Assembly: GCF_025998815.1 (NCBI RefSeq)
Contig: NZ_AP026678.1
Location: forward strand, 2,852,001-2,916,000
Origin: Ignavibacterium sp.
GTDB taxonomy: Bacteria > Bacteroidota > Ignavibacteria > Ignavibacteriales > Ignavibacteriaceae
Length of the DNA stretch: 64,000 nucleotides
Direction of reading: 5' to 3'
In this document: positions 53,896 to 63,042 of the stretch, piece by piece
How positions within the stretch are numbered: position 1 is the stretch's first letter
Layout: the number at the start of each line of letters is the position of its first letter
The notes under the pieces: generated by a model
The model's database searches: none
What the model saw: only the letters and a program-made list of their open reading frames with translations
Told to the model about the DNA's origin: nothing
Program-made: the position numbers and the translations under genes

Positions 53896-55107
53896 ATGTA
53901 TTTTGTTAAAGTTTATATTAAAACCAAAATGAATACAAAAAAATATTATATGACCAGTTTAAATAATTTTTACAATATGTTCTGGGTAAAGATTTTAATT
54001 TCAGTACTGTTTTTATTCTTTGCTTCTTGTGATGTGAATGATGTAGAGGATACGACTTTAATACCTTTATCAGAAGATGCCGCGGTATATCTTTCTATGG
54101 ATGGTACTGCAGGACTTTGGATTCTCAATGCAAATTCTCTTGAATTAATTGATAGTATGATAACAGCTCCTGGTGTTCCTTGGACAATTGAATTCTCCCC
54201 AGATTATAGTACTTGGTATTCGTGTTGGGGGCGAAGTGCTGACTATTCTATATATTCATGTAACTTGCGACCTCTTACTATTACTAAGGGTGTACAGCTT
54301 CCCTATGCAAAAGCTTTATTAATTAAAAGTTATGACGAAAAATATTTGATTGCTTATGGTTATAAAGGAATAGATATTTTTGATCGAGCATCTCTTAGTT
54401 TAATACATCAAGACACTTCTTCTATCTTCGATTCGTATTCTGGTATTTATGCTTCAAAAAAAAATAATGTATTTTACTTTGGAATGGTTGAGAATCGTGA
54501 ATTCGTTGGATTTGGAATTTACAATCTTGACTCAATGAAAGTAATTAAAAAAATAAAATTGTTTAATAGTATTGATTACCCACGTCTTATTGATGTTGAC
54601 TTTGTCATAACTCCAGATGATAAATTTTTGTTTTTGTCAGCTTGGAATTGGCGAGGATTAGGTGGGTTCGGATCGTTTTTTATAATTGATCTCACTCAAG
54701 AAAGAATTATAAATGAATTTCAAGTCGGAGCATTTTCACAATTGGCAATTAGCCCTGATGGACAAAGTATTTACATCAGCGATCCCGGAGGCCATCTTTA
54801 CAATTTCCCTAGTTCCGGGAAAGTTTGGCGTTACGATGTAAAAAGTAATACAATGGGTGTTTTAATAAATAACCTTTATTACTCTGATAGAATAACTGTT
54901 GCTGAAGATAATCGCACTCTGTTTATAACACCAACCGTAGCTTTTGATTTTCAGAACGGAGTAAAAGCATGGCTAGTTAAAGCAGATGCTTTGAATGGGC
55001 AAATAATAGATTATTATCCTGTTTCTTATGACTCTATGGGATTTTATACAAATATTCCCCGTAATGTCAGGATGGGAAAATATATAACAGCAAATAAAAG
55101 GAGGTGA
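53896..55107 (+). CDS. Lipoprotein with YncE-like beta-propeller
   Basis: Up to 403 residues. A lipoprotein signal (WVKILISVLFLFFASC) ends at a cysteine that is residue 45 of the longest frame. The real start is therefore probably ATG 53977 (or 53929), not 53896. The mature part is a repeated strand pattern with propeller-like phrases: TIEFSPDYSTWYS, DFVITPDDKFLFLSAW, QLAISPDGQSIYISDP and TVAEDNRTLFITPT. These suggest a seven-bladed propeller similar to YncE/surface-layer proteins. No enzymatic motif is seen. It is followed by a terminator-type hairpin. Confidence 0.75.
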   Translation: MYFVKVYIKTKMNTKKYYMTSLNNFYNMFWVKILISVLFLFFASCDVNDVEDTTLIPLSEDAAVYLSMDGTAGLWILNANSLELIDSMITAPGVPWTIEFSPDYSTWYSCWGRSADYSIYSCNLRPLTITKGVQLPYAKALLIKSYDEKYLIAYGYKGIDIFDRASLSLIHQDTSSIFDSYSGIYASKKNNVFYFGMVENREFVGFGIYNLDSMKVIKKIKLFNSIDYPRLIDVDFVITPDDKFLFLSAWNWRGLGGFGSFFIIDLTQERIINEFQVGAFSQLAISPDGQSIYISDPGGHLYNFPSSGKVWRYDVKSNTMGVLINNLYYSDRITVAEDNRTLFITPTVAFDFQNGVKAWLVKADALNGQIIDYYPVSYDSMGFYTNIPRNVRMGKYITANKRR

Positions 55108-55131
55108 ATGTGGAATGACAAAATAAGAAAA

Positions 55132-55160
55132 CCGTCACTGTGCTCGTAACACAATGACGG
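55132..55160 (+). other. Imperfect hairpin downstream of the propeller lipoprotein gene
   Basis: CCGTCA-C-TGTG (55132-55142) pairs with CACA-A-TGACGG (55150-55160), leaving one C/A mismatch and a 7-nt loop. It has no T-run directly after it. It may act with the terminator 20 bases downstream. Confidence 0.5.
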
Positions 55161-55179
55161 CTATAAAACACAAACAAAT

Positions 55180-55224
55180 GATGCTGATGGAATGACGTTG
55201 GATTTAACCAACGGGCATCTTTTT
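55180..55224 (+). terminator. Two-part Rho-independent terminator
   Basis: The inner stem CGTTGG/CCAACG (55196-55201 with 55208-55213) and outer stem GATGC/GCATC (55180-55184 with 55215-55219) are followed by five T. It lies about 70 bases after the lipoprotein stop and about 75 bases before the subtilase start. Confidence 0.7.
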
Positions 55225-55297
55225 GTTTGTTAATTAAAAATAAAAATAATGTAAACCTATTCCAATCCGAAGGATTATATAAAAAGGAGTAAAAAAA

Positions 55298-58200
55298 ATG
55301 AAACTTATAATGATGATAATTACTGTATTAGTTGCAGTATTCACCCTTTCTCCTACACTAACTGCTAATAATAATTATTTTTGGGCAGGAGATCAGAGGG
55401 TTAGTATTGTTTTCGACTACACTACATTAGTAGTAGTTTTTAAGCAAGAAAGATATTATAAGAACACAAAATCTATTTATGAAAACATTCCCCAACTTAC
55501 TGAGGCAATTGTATCGGGAGACCAAAAAATGGTGGTCCTAATATTTGAAAGAGCTAACCAAAAGCTAGAAAGTGAAATTTTAAACTCTATTGGCCTAACG
55601 ATGGAGGATATTGAGTGGTATTCCTTTGGTTACATTGCTAACGGTGTAACGCCACTCAGACCAACAAATAGAATCTCTTTCAAATTAAAAGAAGGAGTTG
55701 CTTTAAATGATCTTATAAAGATCATAAATGGAAGGGCTGTATTTGATTATACACATTATGGAACTCCTCAGATTAAGATCACAGGACTTAATGTTGATCT
55801 AGTATCTTTGGCAAATGAAATTTATGAAAGTGGTATTGTTGAATATTGTCATCCCGATTTTATTGCTAATATCGAAAGACACGAAGATCCACTTTATTCC
55901 GCACAATATTTTTTAAACCATATCAAGCAAATAGGAATAGGGGGAGTTCTAGATTCAGATATTGATGCCCCGGAAGCTTGGGATATAACAAAAGGTTCTT
56001 CAGCTATTAAAGTTGCAGTGATTGATGACGGGGTAGAAGCTCACAATGATCTTAAAGATGGCAGTGGAAATAGTAGAATAGTAGGTGGTTACACACCACA
56101 TACTGGTGGAAATGGTGCCCCATGGTATATGAGTGAATATCATGGAGAAGCGTGTGCTGGGATAATTGCAGCATCTCACAATGACATTAATGTTAGAGGA
56201 GTTGCTCCAAATGTCAAAATCTTAACCATAAATATTTTTGTGCCCGGTACAACTAATGATGAAATAGCAGATGGTATAAATTGGGCTTGGAATAATGGAG
56301 CTGCAGATGTATTAAGTAATTCCTGGGGCTACACGCAAAATGGTTTTACATGGCCAGCTATAACTAATGCAATAAATAATGCAAGAACAAATGGACGAAG
56401 TGGAAAAGGTTGTATAGTTGTATTTGCTGCTGGAAATACAGGAAGTTTTGTAACTTACCCTGCTACTGTTTCGGGAGTGTTATGTGTTAGTGCCATTACA
56501 AAATATGGAACCATAGCAAATTATAGTTCAAGAGGGAGCAGAATTGATATTACTGCTATAGGTGGTGATCAGGATATAAGGACTTTAGACAGAATGGGAA
56601 GCGCTGGAAAAAATTCTGGGGATGATATGTCAGATTTCGGTGGGACATCAGCTGCTTGTCCTCAAGTATCAGGAGTTGCTGCTTTAATACTTTCATTGGA
56701 TCCTAACTTAACAGAGCAACAAGTAAAAGATTTAATTACTCAAAATGCTACAGATATCGGTGCTCTAGGAAAGGATAATTTATATGGTTGGGGTCGACTT
56801 GATGCCGGTAAATCCCTGGCAAAACTAAAATCACAGCTAAATTCTGACTACAATTATTTTGAGGATTTTGCTTCTATTAATCGGATTGGTGAAAACATTC
56901 CGGTTAGATTTTTAACCCCGCCTAAACCAGACTTGGCTTCAGGTTATTATATCTGTGATAAATATAAAGTACAAATTACCTTAAATGGATTTTCAGAGGC
57001 ACCATTGGGATGGTTTGTTGATTCTGAAGGTTACTCTTCTGATGAACCAAATAACGCAACAGGATGGGTATATAAGTCAGTTACTTCAAATTCAATTACT
57101 CTAGCTACATATTTTTATTATTTGAAGTATGATAGTCGGGGAGTATCTGTTAATGAATGGGCTCCCTATAACCCTTCAAAAAGATTTATTATTTTAGGAA
57201 AACCTATGATTGCCCCTGTAATCTCCAACTTCACACAATCGCCCAATCCAATATGTAAAGGTACAACAGGATATGTTTATGTTAATCTTTCTCAAGGTAA
57301 TGGTAATTTAACTTATAACTGGTTTTCATATAATGCTCCTTCGGGTGTAACAGTCAACTTTAGTCCAAATTCAAACAGATGTACAATTACTTACAGCAGC
57401 GCAGATGCAGTTGCTCTTGGAGCTGAAGGACCTACCTGGGATTTTGGTTGTACGGTAAGCAATTCAGTAGGTGAAAGCACTATGCGTTATACTCCTATAC
57501 TCAGTGATTGTAATGGTTGTCCAACTCTTTCATTTGAACAGAATGGAATGCTCTTCGATGAAAATCCTCTTCTTATTACATCACTAAGAAACCCTGGTAA
57601 AGATGTAATAGACTATTATCTTATCAATACTCCGATAACACCCGTAAATAATAAGATAAAACTTACAGTTCACGAGCCACAGACAGAGCATAGCTGGTTT
57701 GATCAGATATCTCTGATTGAAGCAACAGCAAACCAGGGAGAGAATATAGTTGTAAATGAACAAGGACAGGTAATAAACTACAGTTCAACAATACCACTGA
57801 GGATAATGCTCAATGGTCAAACAGATATAACTTCCGCACTTGGGAATATGGACTCGGTAACAGTTCAGCTAAATGTTGGAGATGTTATAACAATCACCCG
57901 GTTTACAGAAGGAGTTGAAGCAGATGGTGATGTAGTGCTTGGAGGAGTAGAGCCACCACCGTCTCAGAAAAGGTTAAGTTCACTGAGAATGAATTTAAGG
58001 AAACAAACCATAACAGAACAGGGAGAAGAAGTAACAGAGATAATTCCGATAACAGAATTCTTCCTCAGACCAAATAAAAGTATAATAAGCAAGAGAATAA
58101 CTAATCTGCCATCTGGAGTAATAGAGTTACAAGTTAATAAGCCACTTGAGTTGGATTACTTTGCATTTGTAATAAATTTACGGACAGTAAAAACTAAAAC

Positions 58201-58705
58201 TCTTACATTAAACAGTGCATTACATTCGTTAAATGGAGAGATAAAGGGAAAGCTAAACAATGTAGATGGTAATTATGGGGAATTGAGACCAACAGAGCGA
58301 ATAGATTTGACATTCAATACAACTACAACAACAGGAAACAAGGCATATATACTGAAGACAGTAGGGAGGTATGAAACAGACAGTTTGTACCTGAAAGGAA
58401 TAAACAAACCAATGTTCACCGCGAGTTCTGAAGAAATACCAACCGAGTACAAACTATTTGATAACTATCCTAATCCGTTTAATCCCACGACAGTAATCAG
58501 TTGGCAGTCGCCAGTAGGCAGTTGGCAAACATTAAAAGTATATGATGTGCTTGGTAATCAAGTAGTTACTTTAGTAAATGAATACAGAGAAGCGGGAAGT
58601 TATAAAGTAGAATTCAATGCAAGTGCACTTGCAAGCGGAGTTTACATCTATAAGCTAACGGCAGGTTCATATATATCAAGCAAGAAGATGATGGTGATTA
58701 AGTAA
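55298..58705 (+). CDS. Secreted subtilisin-like serine protease with T9SS C-terminal sorting domain
   Basis: An 1135-residue S8 peptidase. It has a signal peptide (1-23) and a propeptide-like region to about 200. The catalytic domain contains Asp243 (VAVIDDGVEAHND), His282 (YHGEACAGIIA), oxyanion Asn380 (FAAGN) and Ser451 (FGGTSAACPQVSG). Immunoglobulin-like segments follow (about 645-740). The last 85 residues are a type A T9SS sorting domain: NYPNPFNPTT, LKVYDVLGNQVVTLVNE, GVYIYKLTAG. It would be exported by Sec, then moved to the surface by T9SS. AAGGAG stands 8 bases before the ATG. A 7-bp tandem repeat lies inside the sorting domain (58498-58528). Confidence 0.93.
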   Translation: MKLIMMIITVLVAVFTLSPTLTANNNYFWAGDQRVSIVFDYTTLVVVFKQERYYKNTKSIYENIPQLTEAIVSGDQKMVVLIFERANQKLESEILNSIGLTMEDIEWYSFGYIANGVTPLRPTNRISFKLKEGVALNDLIKIINGRAVFDYTHYGTPQIKITGLNVDLVSLANEIYESGIVEYCHPDFIANIERHEDPLYSAQYFLNHIKQIGIGGVLDSDIDAPEAWDITKGSSAIKVAVIDDGVEAHNDLKDGSGNSRIVGGYTPHTGGNGAPWYMSEYHGEACAGIIAASHNDINVRGVAPNVKILTINIFVPGTTNDEIADGINWAWNNGAADVLSNSWGYTQNGFTWPAITNAINNARTNGRSGKGCIVVFAAGNTGSFVTYPATVSGVLCVSAITKYGTIANYSSRGSRIDITAIGGDQDIRTLDRMGSAGKNSGDDMSDFGGTSAACPQVSGVAALILSLDPNLTEQQVKDLITQNATDIGALGKDNLYGWGRLDAGKSLAKLKSQLNSDYNYFEDFASINRIGENIPVRFLTPPKPDLASGYYICDKYKVQITLNGFSEAPLGWFVDSEGYSSDEPNNATGWVYKSVTSNSITLATYFYYLKYDSRGVSVNEWAPYNPSKRFIILGKPMIAPVISNFTQSPNPICKGTTGYVYVNLSQGNGNLTYNWFSYNAPSGVTVNFSPNSNRCTITYSSADAVALGAEGPTWDFGCTVSNSVGESTMRYTPILSDCNGCPTLSFEQNGMLFDENPLLITSLRNPGKDVIDYYLINTPITPVNNKIKLTVHEPQTEHSWFDQISLIEATANQGENIVVNEQGQVINYSSTIPLRIMLNGQTDITSALGNMDSVTVQLNVGDVITITRFTEGVEADGDVVLGGVEPPPSQKRLSSLRMNLRKQTITEQGEEVTEIIPITEFFLRPNKSIISKRITNLPSGVIELQVNKPLELDYFAFVINLRTVKTKTLTLNSALHSLNGEIKGKLNNVDGNYGELRPTERIDLTFNTTTTTGNKAYILKTVGRYETDSLYLKGINKPMFTASSEEIPTEYKLFDNYPNPFNPTTVISWQSPVGSWQTLKVYDVLGNQVVTLVNEYREAGSYKVEFNASALASGVYIYKLTAGSYISSKKMMVIK
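58498..58528 (+). repeat. Heptanucleotide tandem repeat inside the T9SS domain
   Basis: Four and a bit units of CAGTTGG, CAGTCGC, CAGTAGG and CAGTTGG follow one another and encode the Trp-Gln-Ser-Pro-Val-Gly-Ser-Trp-Gln stretch of the sorting domain. Because the unit is not a multiple of three, gain or loss of one unit would shift the frame. Confidence 0.8.
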
Positions 58706-58716
58706 GCCTCATCCCT

Positions 58717-58769
58717 AAATCCCTCTTCCGTTAGGAATGGCTGTGCCATCCCAAGGAGAAGGGATTTTT
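58717..58769 (+). terminator. Long imperfect hairpin with T-run after the subtilase gene
   Basis: AAATCCCT..TCC (58717-58729) pairs with GGA..AGGGATTT (58755-58767), and T residues follow. The loop contains GGAATGGC and GCCATCCC, which can pair further. It probably ends the subtilase transcript; it may also be another dispersed repeat. Confidence 0.6.
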
Positions 58770-58793
58770 AGATATTATTGAGTTAAATCTAAT

Positions 58794-58822
58794 AAGAGTG
58801 GGTTAATTACCCGCTCTTTTTT
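58794..58822 (+). terminator. Rho-independent terminator
   Basis: AAGAG-T-GGGT (58794-58803) pairs with ACCC-G-CTCTT (58809-58818), allowing one T-G pair, with a 5-nt loop and six T residues. It is a second terminator after the subtilase gene. Confidence 0.75.
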
Positions 58823-58840
58823 ATTAATCAATTTTATTTT

Positions 58841-58982
58841 TGTAGGGAACGAACTCCTGTTCGTTCCTGATGTGTTGAATTGTTGCGGTTCGGACAGAGT
58901 CCGAACCCTACAATGAAGATTCATCCAATCCAACCTTATATCCTTATTCCTTATACCATATACCTTTTACCTCTTACCTCTC
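58841..58982. repeat. Dispersed palindromic plus purine-rich intergenic repeat, copy B
   Basis: It starts with the palindrome GGAACGAAC..GTTCGTTCC (58846-58867). The second palindrome, GGTTCGGACAGAGTCCGAACC, follows, then the conserved CCTACAATGAAGATTCATCC and the CCTTATTCCTTATACC pyrimidine tract. It aligns with copy A throughout. Its last 32 bases are the coding end of the RluE-like gene on the minus strand. Confidence 0.88.
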
Positions 58983-59514
58983 TGCCTTTTACAATCCGAT
59001 ACTCTCCAACTTTCAAATTTCCCAAATTCCATTCACCAATTGAATATCTTATCAATCTCAATGTCGGATAGCCAACTGCCGCCGTCATTCTTCTGACTTG
59101 TCTGTTTCTTCCTTCGGAAATTGTTAATTCAATCCAGCTTGTCGGAATATTTTTTCTAAATCTGATTGGTGGAATTCTTTCCCAAATATTTGGTTCATTT
59201 ATCAATCTGACTTTTGCTGGTTTTGTAATCCCATCTTTTAGCAAAACGCCTTTTCTTAATTTCTCTAATGCATCTTTCGTTGGAATTCCTTCAATCTGAA
59301 CCCAGTAAGTTTTTGGCAACTTATGCTTTGGATCTGAAATTATATGCTGAAGTTTTCCATCATCGGTAAGTAAAACTAATCCTTCGCTGTCGTAATCAAG
59401 TCTGCCGGCGGGATAAACATTTTTTATCGGAATGAAATCTGCAAGAGTTTTTCTTCCTTCATTATCAGTAAACTGACATAATACATTAAAAGGTTTATTA
59501 AACAACACAATCAT
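58951..59514 (-). CDS. 23S rRNA pseudouridine synthase, RluE/RsuA family
   Basis: A 187-residue pseudouridine synthase lacking the S4 domain. It has the catalytic motif [15 protein letters not shown] (Asp about 39), [11 protein letters not shown] and [19 protein letters not shown]. This arrangement fits RluE, which modifies position 2457 of 23S rRNA. The final residues ([11 protein letters not shown]) and the stop codon come from the dispersed repeat that overlaps the gene end, so the original C-terminus has been replaced or extended. The ATG overlaps the stop of the upstream sugar dehydrogenase-like gene. Confidence 0.9.
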   Translation of the reverse strand: MIVLFNKPFNVLCQFTDNEGRKTLADFIPIKNVYPAGRLDYDSEGLVLLTDDGKLQHIISDPKHKLPKTYWVQIEGIPTKDALEKLRKGVLLKDGITKPAKVRLINEPNIWERIPPIRFRKNIPTSWIELTISEGRNRQVRRMTAAVGYPTLRLIRYSIGEWNLGNLKVGEYRIVKGREVRGKRYMV

Positions 59515-60623
59515 TGCTGATAAGTAATCCTGTAAATCACATTCGCAAAATCATCTGAAACCAGTAATGAACCATCTGGCATTTGCTCAATATCAACCGG
59601 TCTTCCTGAGACAGTTTCACCTTTCAACCAACCTTCGGCAAATGGTTCATAGCTGACTGCATTATTTCCTTTTAATCTTACCAGAGAAACTCTGTATCCG
59701 ATTTTCTTTGAGCGATTCCAGGAACCATGTTCAGCAATAAAAATCTGATTACGATATTCTTCAGGAAACATTTGTCCGGTATAAAATTCCATTCCGAGTG
59801 CTGCAACATGTGGTCCGAGTTCCTGAGCAGGTTTGGTGTAAAGTGAAGTATCTGCCTGTGAACCAAATTCGGGATCTAGAATATTTTTGCCATGCAGAAA
59901 AGGATAACCAAAGTGCAATCCTTTTACAGGTGCGTGATTAAGTTCATCAGGCGGAATATCATCACCGAGCATATCTCTTCCGTTATCTGTGAACCATAAT
60001 TCATTTGTTATCGGATGCCAATCAAATCCAACAGTGTTACGAACTCCGTGTGCGAAAATTTCAAGTTCACTTCCATCAGGATTCATTCTCATAATCGAAG
60101 CAAACCTTTGGTCTTCACTCAGACAAATATTACAAGGCGCTCCAACCGGTACATAAAGTTTTCCGTCAGGACCAAATTTTATAAACTTCCAACCGTGACT
60201 TCTTGCGGTTGGAAAATCATCCCGAACAACAATGTAAGTCGGATTATTTCGAAGATTTTTTTCAATTTGAGGAAATTTAATTACTCGACTTACTTCAGCT
60301 ACATAAAGATCGCCGTCCTTCAAAGCAACTCCGTTTGGCATATCAAGTCCGGATGCAATTGTTATTACTTCATCAACTTTGAAATCATTATTATTATCAA
60401 TTAAAGCATAAACATTTCCTGCAGTTCTCGTGCTTACGAATAAAATTCCGCTTTCGCTTAATTCCATCGATCTGGCATTGGGAATATTATCGGCATAAAT
60501 ACTGATTCTGAATCCGGGAGGCAGTTTAATCTGAGGATTGTCATTGTCATCTTGCGAGGAACATCCAATACTGATGGTGAATAAAATTCCAAATAAAATT
60601 TTGATTGTTCCGGAAAGTTTCAT
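59511..60623 (-). CDS. PQQ-type soluble sugar dehydrogenase-like lipoprotein
   Basis: A 370-residue glucose/sorbosone dehydrogenase-family protein (six-bladed propeller). The N-terminus is a lipoprotein signal with [11 protein letters not shown]. Conserved parts include [66 protein letters not shown] and [14 protein letters not shown] binding and the exact sugar are inferred from the family. It overlaps the RluE-like gene by 4 bp; no PQQ biosynthesis genes are in view. Confidence 0.85.
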   Translation of the reverse strand: MKLSGTIKILFGILFTISIGCSSQDDNDNPQIKLPPGFRISIYADNIPNARSMELSESGILFVSTRTAGNVYALIDNNNDFKVDEVITIASGLDMPNGVALKDGDLYVAEVSRVIKFPQIEKNLRNNPTYIVVRDDFPTARSHGWKFIKFGPDGKLYVPVGAPCNICLSEDQRFASIMRMNPDGSELEIFAHGVRNTVGFDWHPITNELWFTDNGRDMLGDDIPPDELNHAPVKGLHFGYPFLHGKNILDPEFGSQADTSLYTKPAQELGPHVAALGMEFYTGQMFPEEYRNQIFIAEHGSWNRSKKIGYRVSLVRLKGNNAVSYEPFAEGWLKGETVSGRPVDIEQMPDGSLLVSDDFANVIYRITYQQ

Positions 60624-60772
60624 AAATAAAACCTCAAATGATTTGATGGATAAAAATAGATATTAAAAAACGATGTATCAAAGCTAAAAACAGTGTTAAC
60701 AATCGGTTTTAGATATGATGATTTGAGCGGGACAAATTATTATATTTCAAATAGTAAATATCAGGTTGTTGT

Positions 60773-62266
60773 ATGAGTGAGTTAGAAAAATACTTCGCGC
60801 AATTCAGAAAAGATATTGTTGGAATTGATGCAACTTTCTTGACGCCCTACGGAGAACAAAAACTTGTTTATGCAGATTGGATTGCAAGCGGAAGATTATA
60901 TCGTCCGATTGAAGAAAAACTTCTTAATACCTTCGGACCAATGGTTGGAAACACTCACTCCGAAGCAAGTGAAACCGGTACACTGATGACTTTATCTTAC
61001 CGTGAAGCTCACCAGATAATCAAAAAACATTGTAATGCTGGTCCTGATGATGTTATAATTACTGCTGGTTCCGGAATGACAGCAATGGTTCGGAAGTTCC
61101 AAAGAATTTTAGGATTGATTGTTCCAGAACAACTGATTGATTATTTAAAACTTCCCGAAGAACTTCGTCCCGTTGTTTTCATTACTCATATGGAGCATCA
61201 TTCAAATCATACAAGCTGGCTTGAATCAATTGCGGATGTTGTAATTATCCAACCGGATGAAAATGGTCTTGTTGATGTTTCTGATCTTGAAAAACAACTA
61301 ATAAAACATAAAAACAGGAAGTTAAAAATCGGTGCGTTCACTGCTGCTTCAAATGTTACAGGAATTGAACCACCAATTTACGAGCTTTCAAAAATTATGC
61401 ATCGTAATGGTGGATTTTGTTTTGTTGATTTTGCCTGTGCCGCACCTTATATAAAGATTGATATGCATCCCGAAGATCCCGAAGCAAAACTTGATGCAAT
61501 ATTTTTCTCGCCACATAAATTTCTTGGAGGACCCGGAACATCCGGAGTGCTTATCTTCGATTCCAAACTTTACAAGAATAAAGTTCCTGATCTGCCAGGT
61601 GGTGGAACAGTTGAATGGACTAATCCGTGGGGACAACATAAATTCAGTTCTAACATTGAAATTCGGGAAGATGGCGGAACGCCTGCTTTTCTTCAAACTA
61701 TTAAAGCCGCTCTTGCAATAAAACTTAAAGAAGAAATGGGAGTTGAGAATATCAGAGCCCGTGAAGATGAACTTGTTCATATTGCTTTTGAAGGCTTAAG
61801 AAAAATTCCTAATCTCCACATACTTGCAGATAATGTTGAACACCGTCTTGGAGCAATTTCATTTTATGTTGATGATATTCATTACAATCTGATTGTAAAA
61901 TTGCTGAACGACAGATTTGGTATTCAGGTTCGCGGCGGATGTTCGTGCGCTGGAACTTACGGTCATTATCTTTTGCATGTTGATCCGAATCGTTCAAGAA
62001 GAATAACTGAAAAAATTGATGAAGGTGATTTAAGTGAAAAACCGGGTTGGGTAAGATTATCGCTGCATCCAACAATGACAGATGATGAATTAAGCTATAT
62101 CATTGATGCGATTGACCAGATTGTTCTGAATGTAAATCATTGGTCAAAAGATTATTGGTATGACAGAACGAAGAATGAGTTCTTTCATAAAACTTACGAT
62201 GGCAGAGAACACGAGAAAATAAAATCGTGGTTTCAGTTAGGTATTGTTGAACCAGTAGAAGATTAA
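60773..62266 (+). CDS. PLP-dependent aminotransferase class V / cysteine desulfurase-like protein
   Basis: A 497-residue class V fold enzyme. It has LVYADWIASGRLYRPIEEK at the substrate side, GNTHSEAS, and the PLP-stacking region THMEHHSNHTSW. The cofactor aspartate is in FCFVDFACAAPY and the Schiff-base Lys in FFSPHKFLGGPGTSG. The segment VRGGCSCAGTYGHYLL carries two Cys where desulfurases place the catalytic one. It is longer than SufS (about 410 residues). It could be a cysteine desulfurase or a related lyase; no suf or isc genes are adjacent. Confidence 0.85.
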   Translation: MSELEKYFAQFRKDIVGIDATFLTPYGEQKLVYADWIASGRLYRPIEEKLLNTFGPMVGNTHSEASETGTLMTLSYREAHQIIKKHCNAGPDDVIITAGSGMTAMVRKFQRILGLIVPEQLIDYLKLPEELRPVVFITHMEHHSNHTSWLESIADVVIIQPDENGLVDVSDLEKQLIKHKNRKLKIGAFTAASNVTGIEPPIYELSKIMHRNGGFCFVDFACAAPYIKIDMHPEDPEAKLDAIFFSPHKFLGGPGTSGVLIFDSKLYKNKVPDLPGGGTVEWTNPWGQHKFSSNIEIREDGGTPAFLQTIKAALAIKLKEEMGVENIRAREDELVHIAFEGLRKIPNLHILADNVEHRLGAISFYVDDIHYNLIVKLLNDRFGIQVRGGCSCAGTYGHYLLHVDPNRSRRITEKIDEGDLSEKPGWVRLSLHPTMTDDELSYIIDAIDQIVLNVNHWSKDYWYDRTKNEFFHKTYDGREHEKIKSWFQLGIVEPVED

Positions 62267-62325
62267 AATTCCGTTCTTAAAAAATATTCACATCAAAACA
62301 ACTCCATAGAAAGGAGGAAAGTGCG

Positions 62326-63039
62326 ATGTTAACCTTAGGAGCTTACGAAAAATGTAAGCGTTATATCGAATCTCACTCCAAAGAAGCAACAGAAACACAA
62401 CGAAGAAAAGAACAATTCCCATGTATTACAATTTCCCGTCAGACAGGTGCTGGTTCTTATGAGGTTTCAGAACATCTGATAAAAATACTTGATAAAGAAA
62501 CGAAAGAGTCCGAACAAAAGTGGACTTATTTTAACAAAGAATTAATTCAGAAAGTAATTGAAGATCATAATCTGCCATCTATTGTGAGCAGCTATTTAGC
62601 TGAAACAAAATATCAGCACATAAACGATGCTGTATATGAATTACTTGGCGTGAAACCATCTGATTGGACTTTGCTGCACAAAACCACTGAAACGATTTTA
62701 CAAATTGCCCGTATGGGTAAAGCGATTATTGTAGGTCGCGGTGGAAATGTTATAACTTCAAAACTTCCGAATGCATTTCATATCAGACTGGTTGCACCAT
62801 TAGAAAACAGAATAAATCATGTTCGGGAAGTCTTTGGCTACTCCAAACAAAAAGCTATTGAATACATTGAGAGAGAAGATAAAAACAGAAAAAAATACTT
62901 GAAGACTCACTTCTTCCGTGATCCGGAAGACCCAACACTTTATCATTTAATTCTTAATACAGGTGCACTCACTTTTGAAGAGTCGGCGAAAACAATAGCA
63001 GAAGCTCTGAGAATAAAATTTCCTAAAAGTTTTGTTTGA
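62326..63039 (+). CDS. Cytidylate kinase-like family protein
   Basis: A 237-residue P-loop protein of the cytidylate-kinase-like family (PF13189). It has CITISRQTGAGSYEVSEHL as the nucleotide-binding start, GKAIIVGRGGNVITSKLPNA, FHIRLVAPLENRINHV and the lid-type YIEREDKNRKKYLK. The nucleotide substrate is not established. It is preceded by an unusually strong AAGGAGG ribosome binding site. It converges with the alpha/beta hydrolase with only 3 bases between stops. Confidence 0.88.
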   Translation: MLTLGAYEKCKRYIESHSKEATETQRRKEQFPCITISRQTGAGSYEVSEHLIKILDKETKESEQKWTYFNKELIQKVIEDHNLPSIVSSYLAETKYQHINDAVYELLGVKPSDWTLLHKTTETILQIARMGKAIIVGRGGNVITSKLPNAFHIRLVAPLENRINHVREVFGYSKQKAIEYIEREDKNRKKYLKTHFFRDPEDPTLYHLILNTGALTFEESAKTIAEALRIKFPKSFV

Positions 63040-63042
63040 TGG

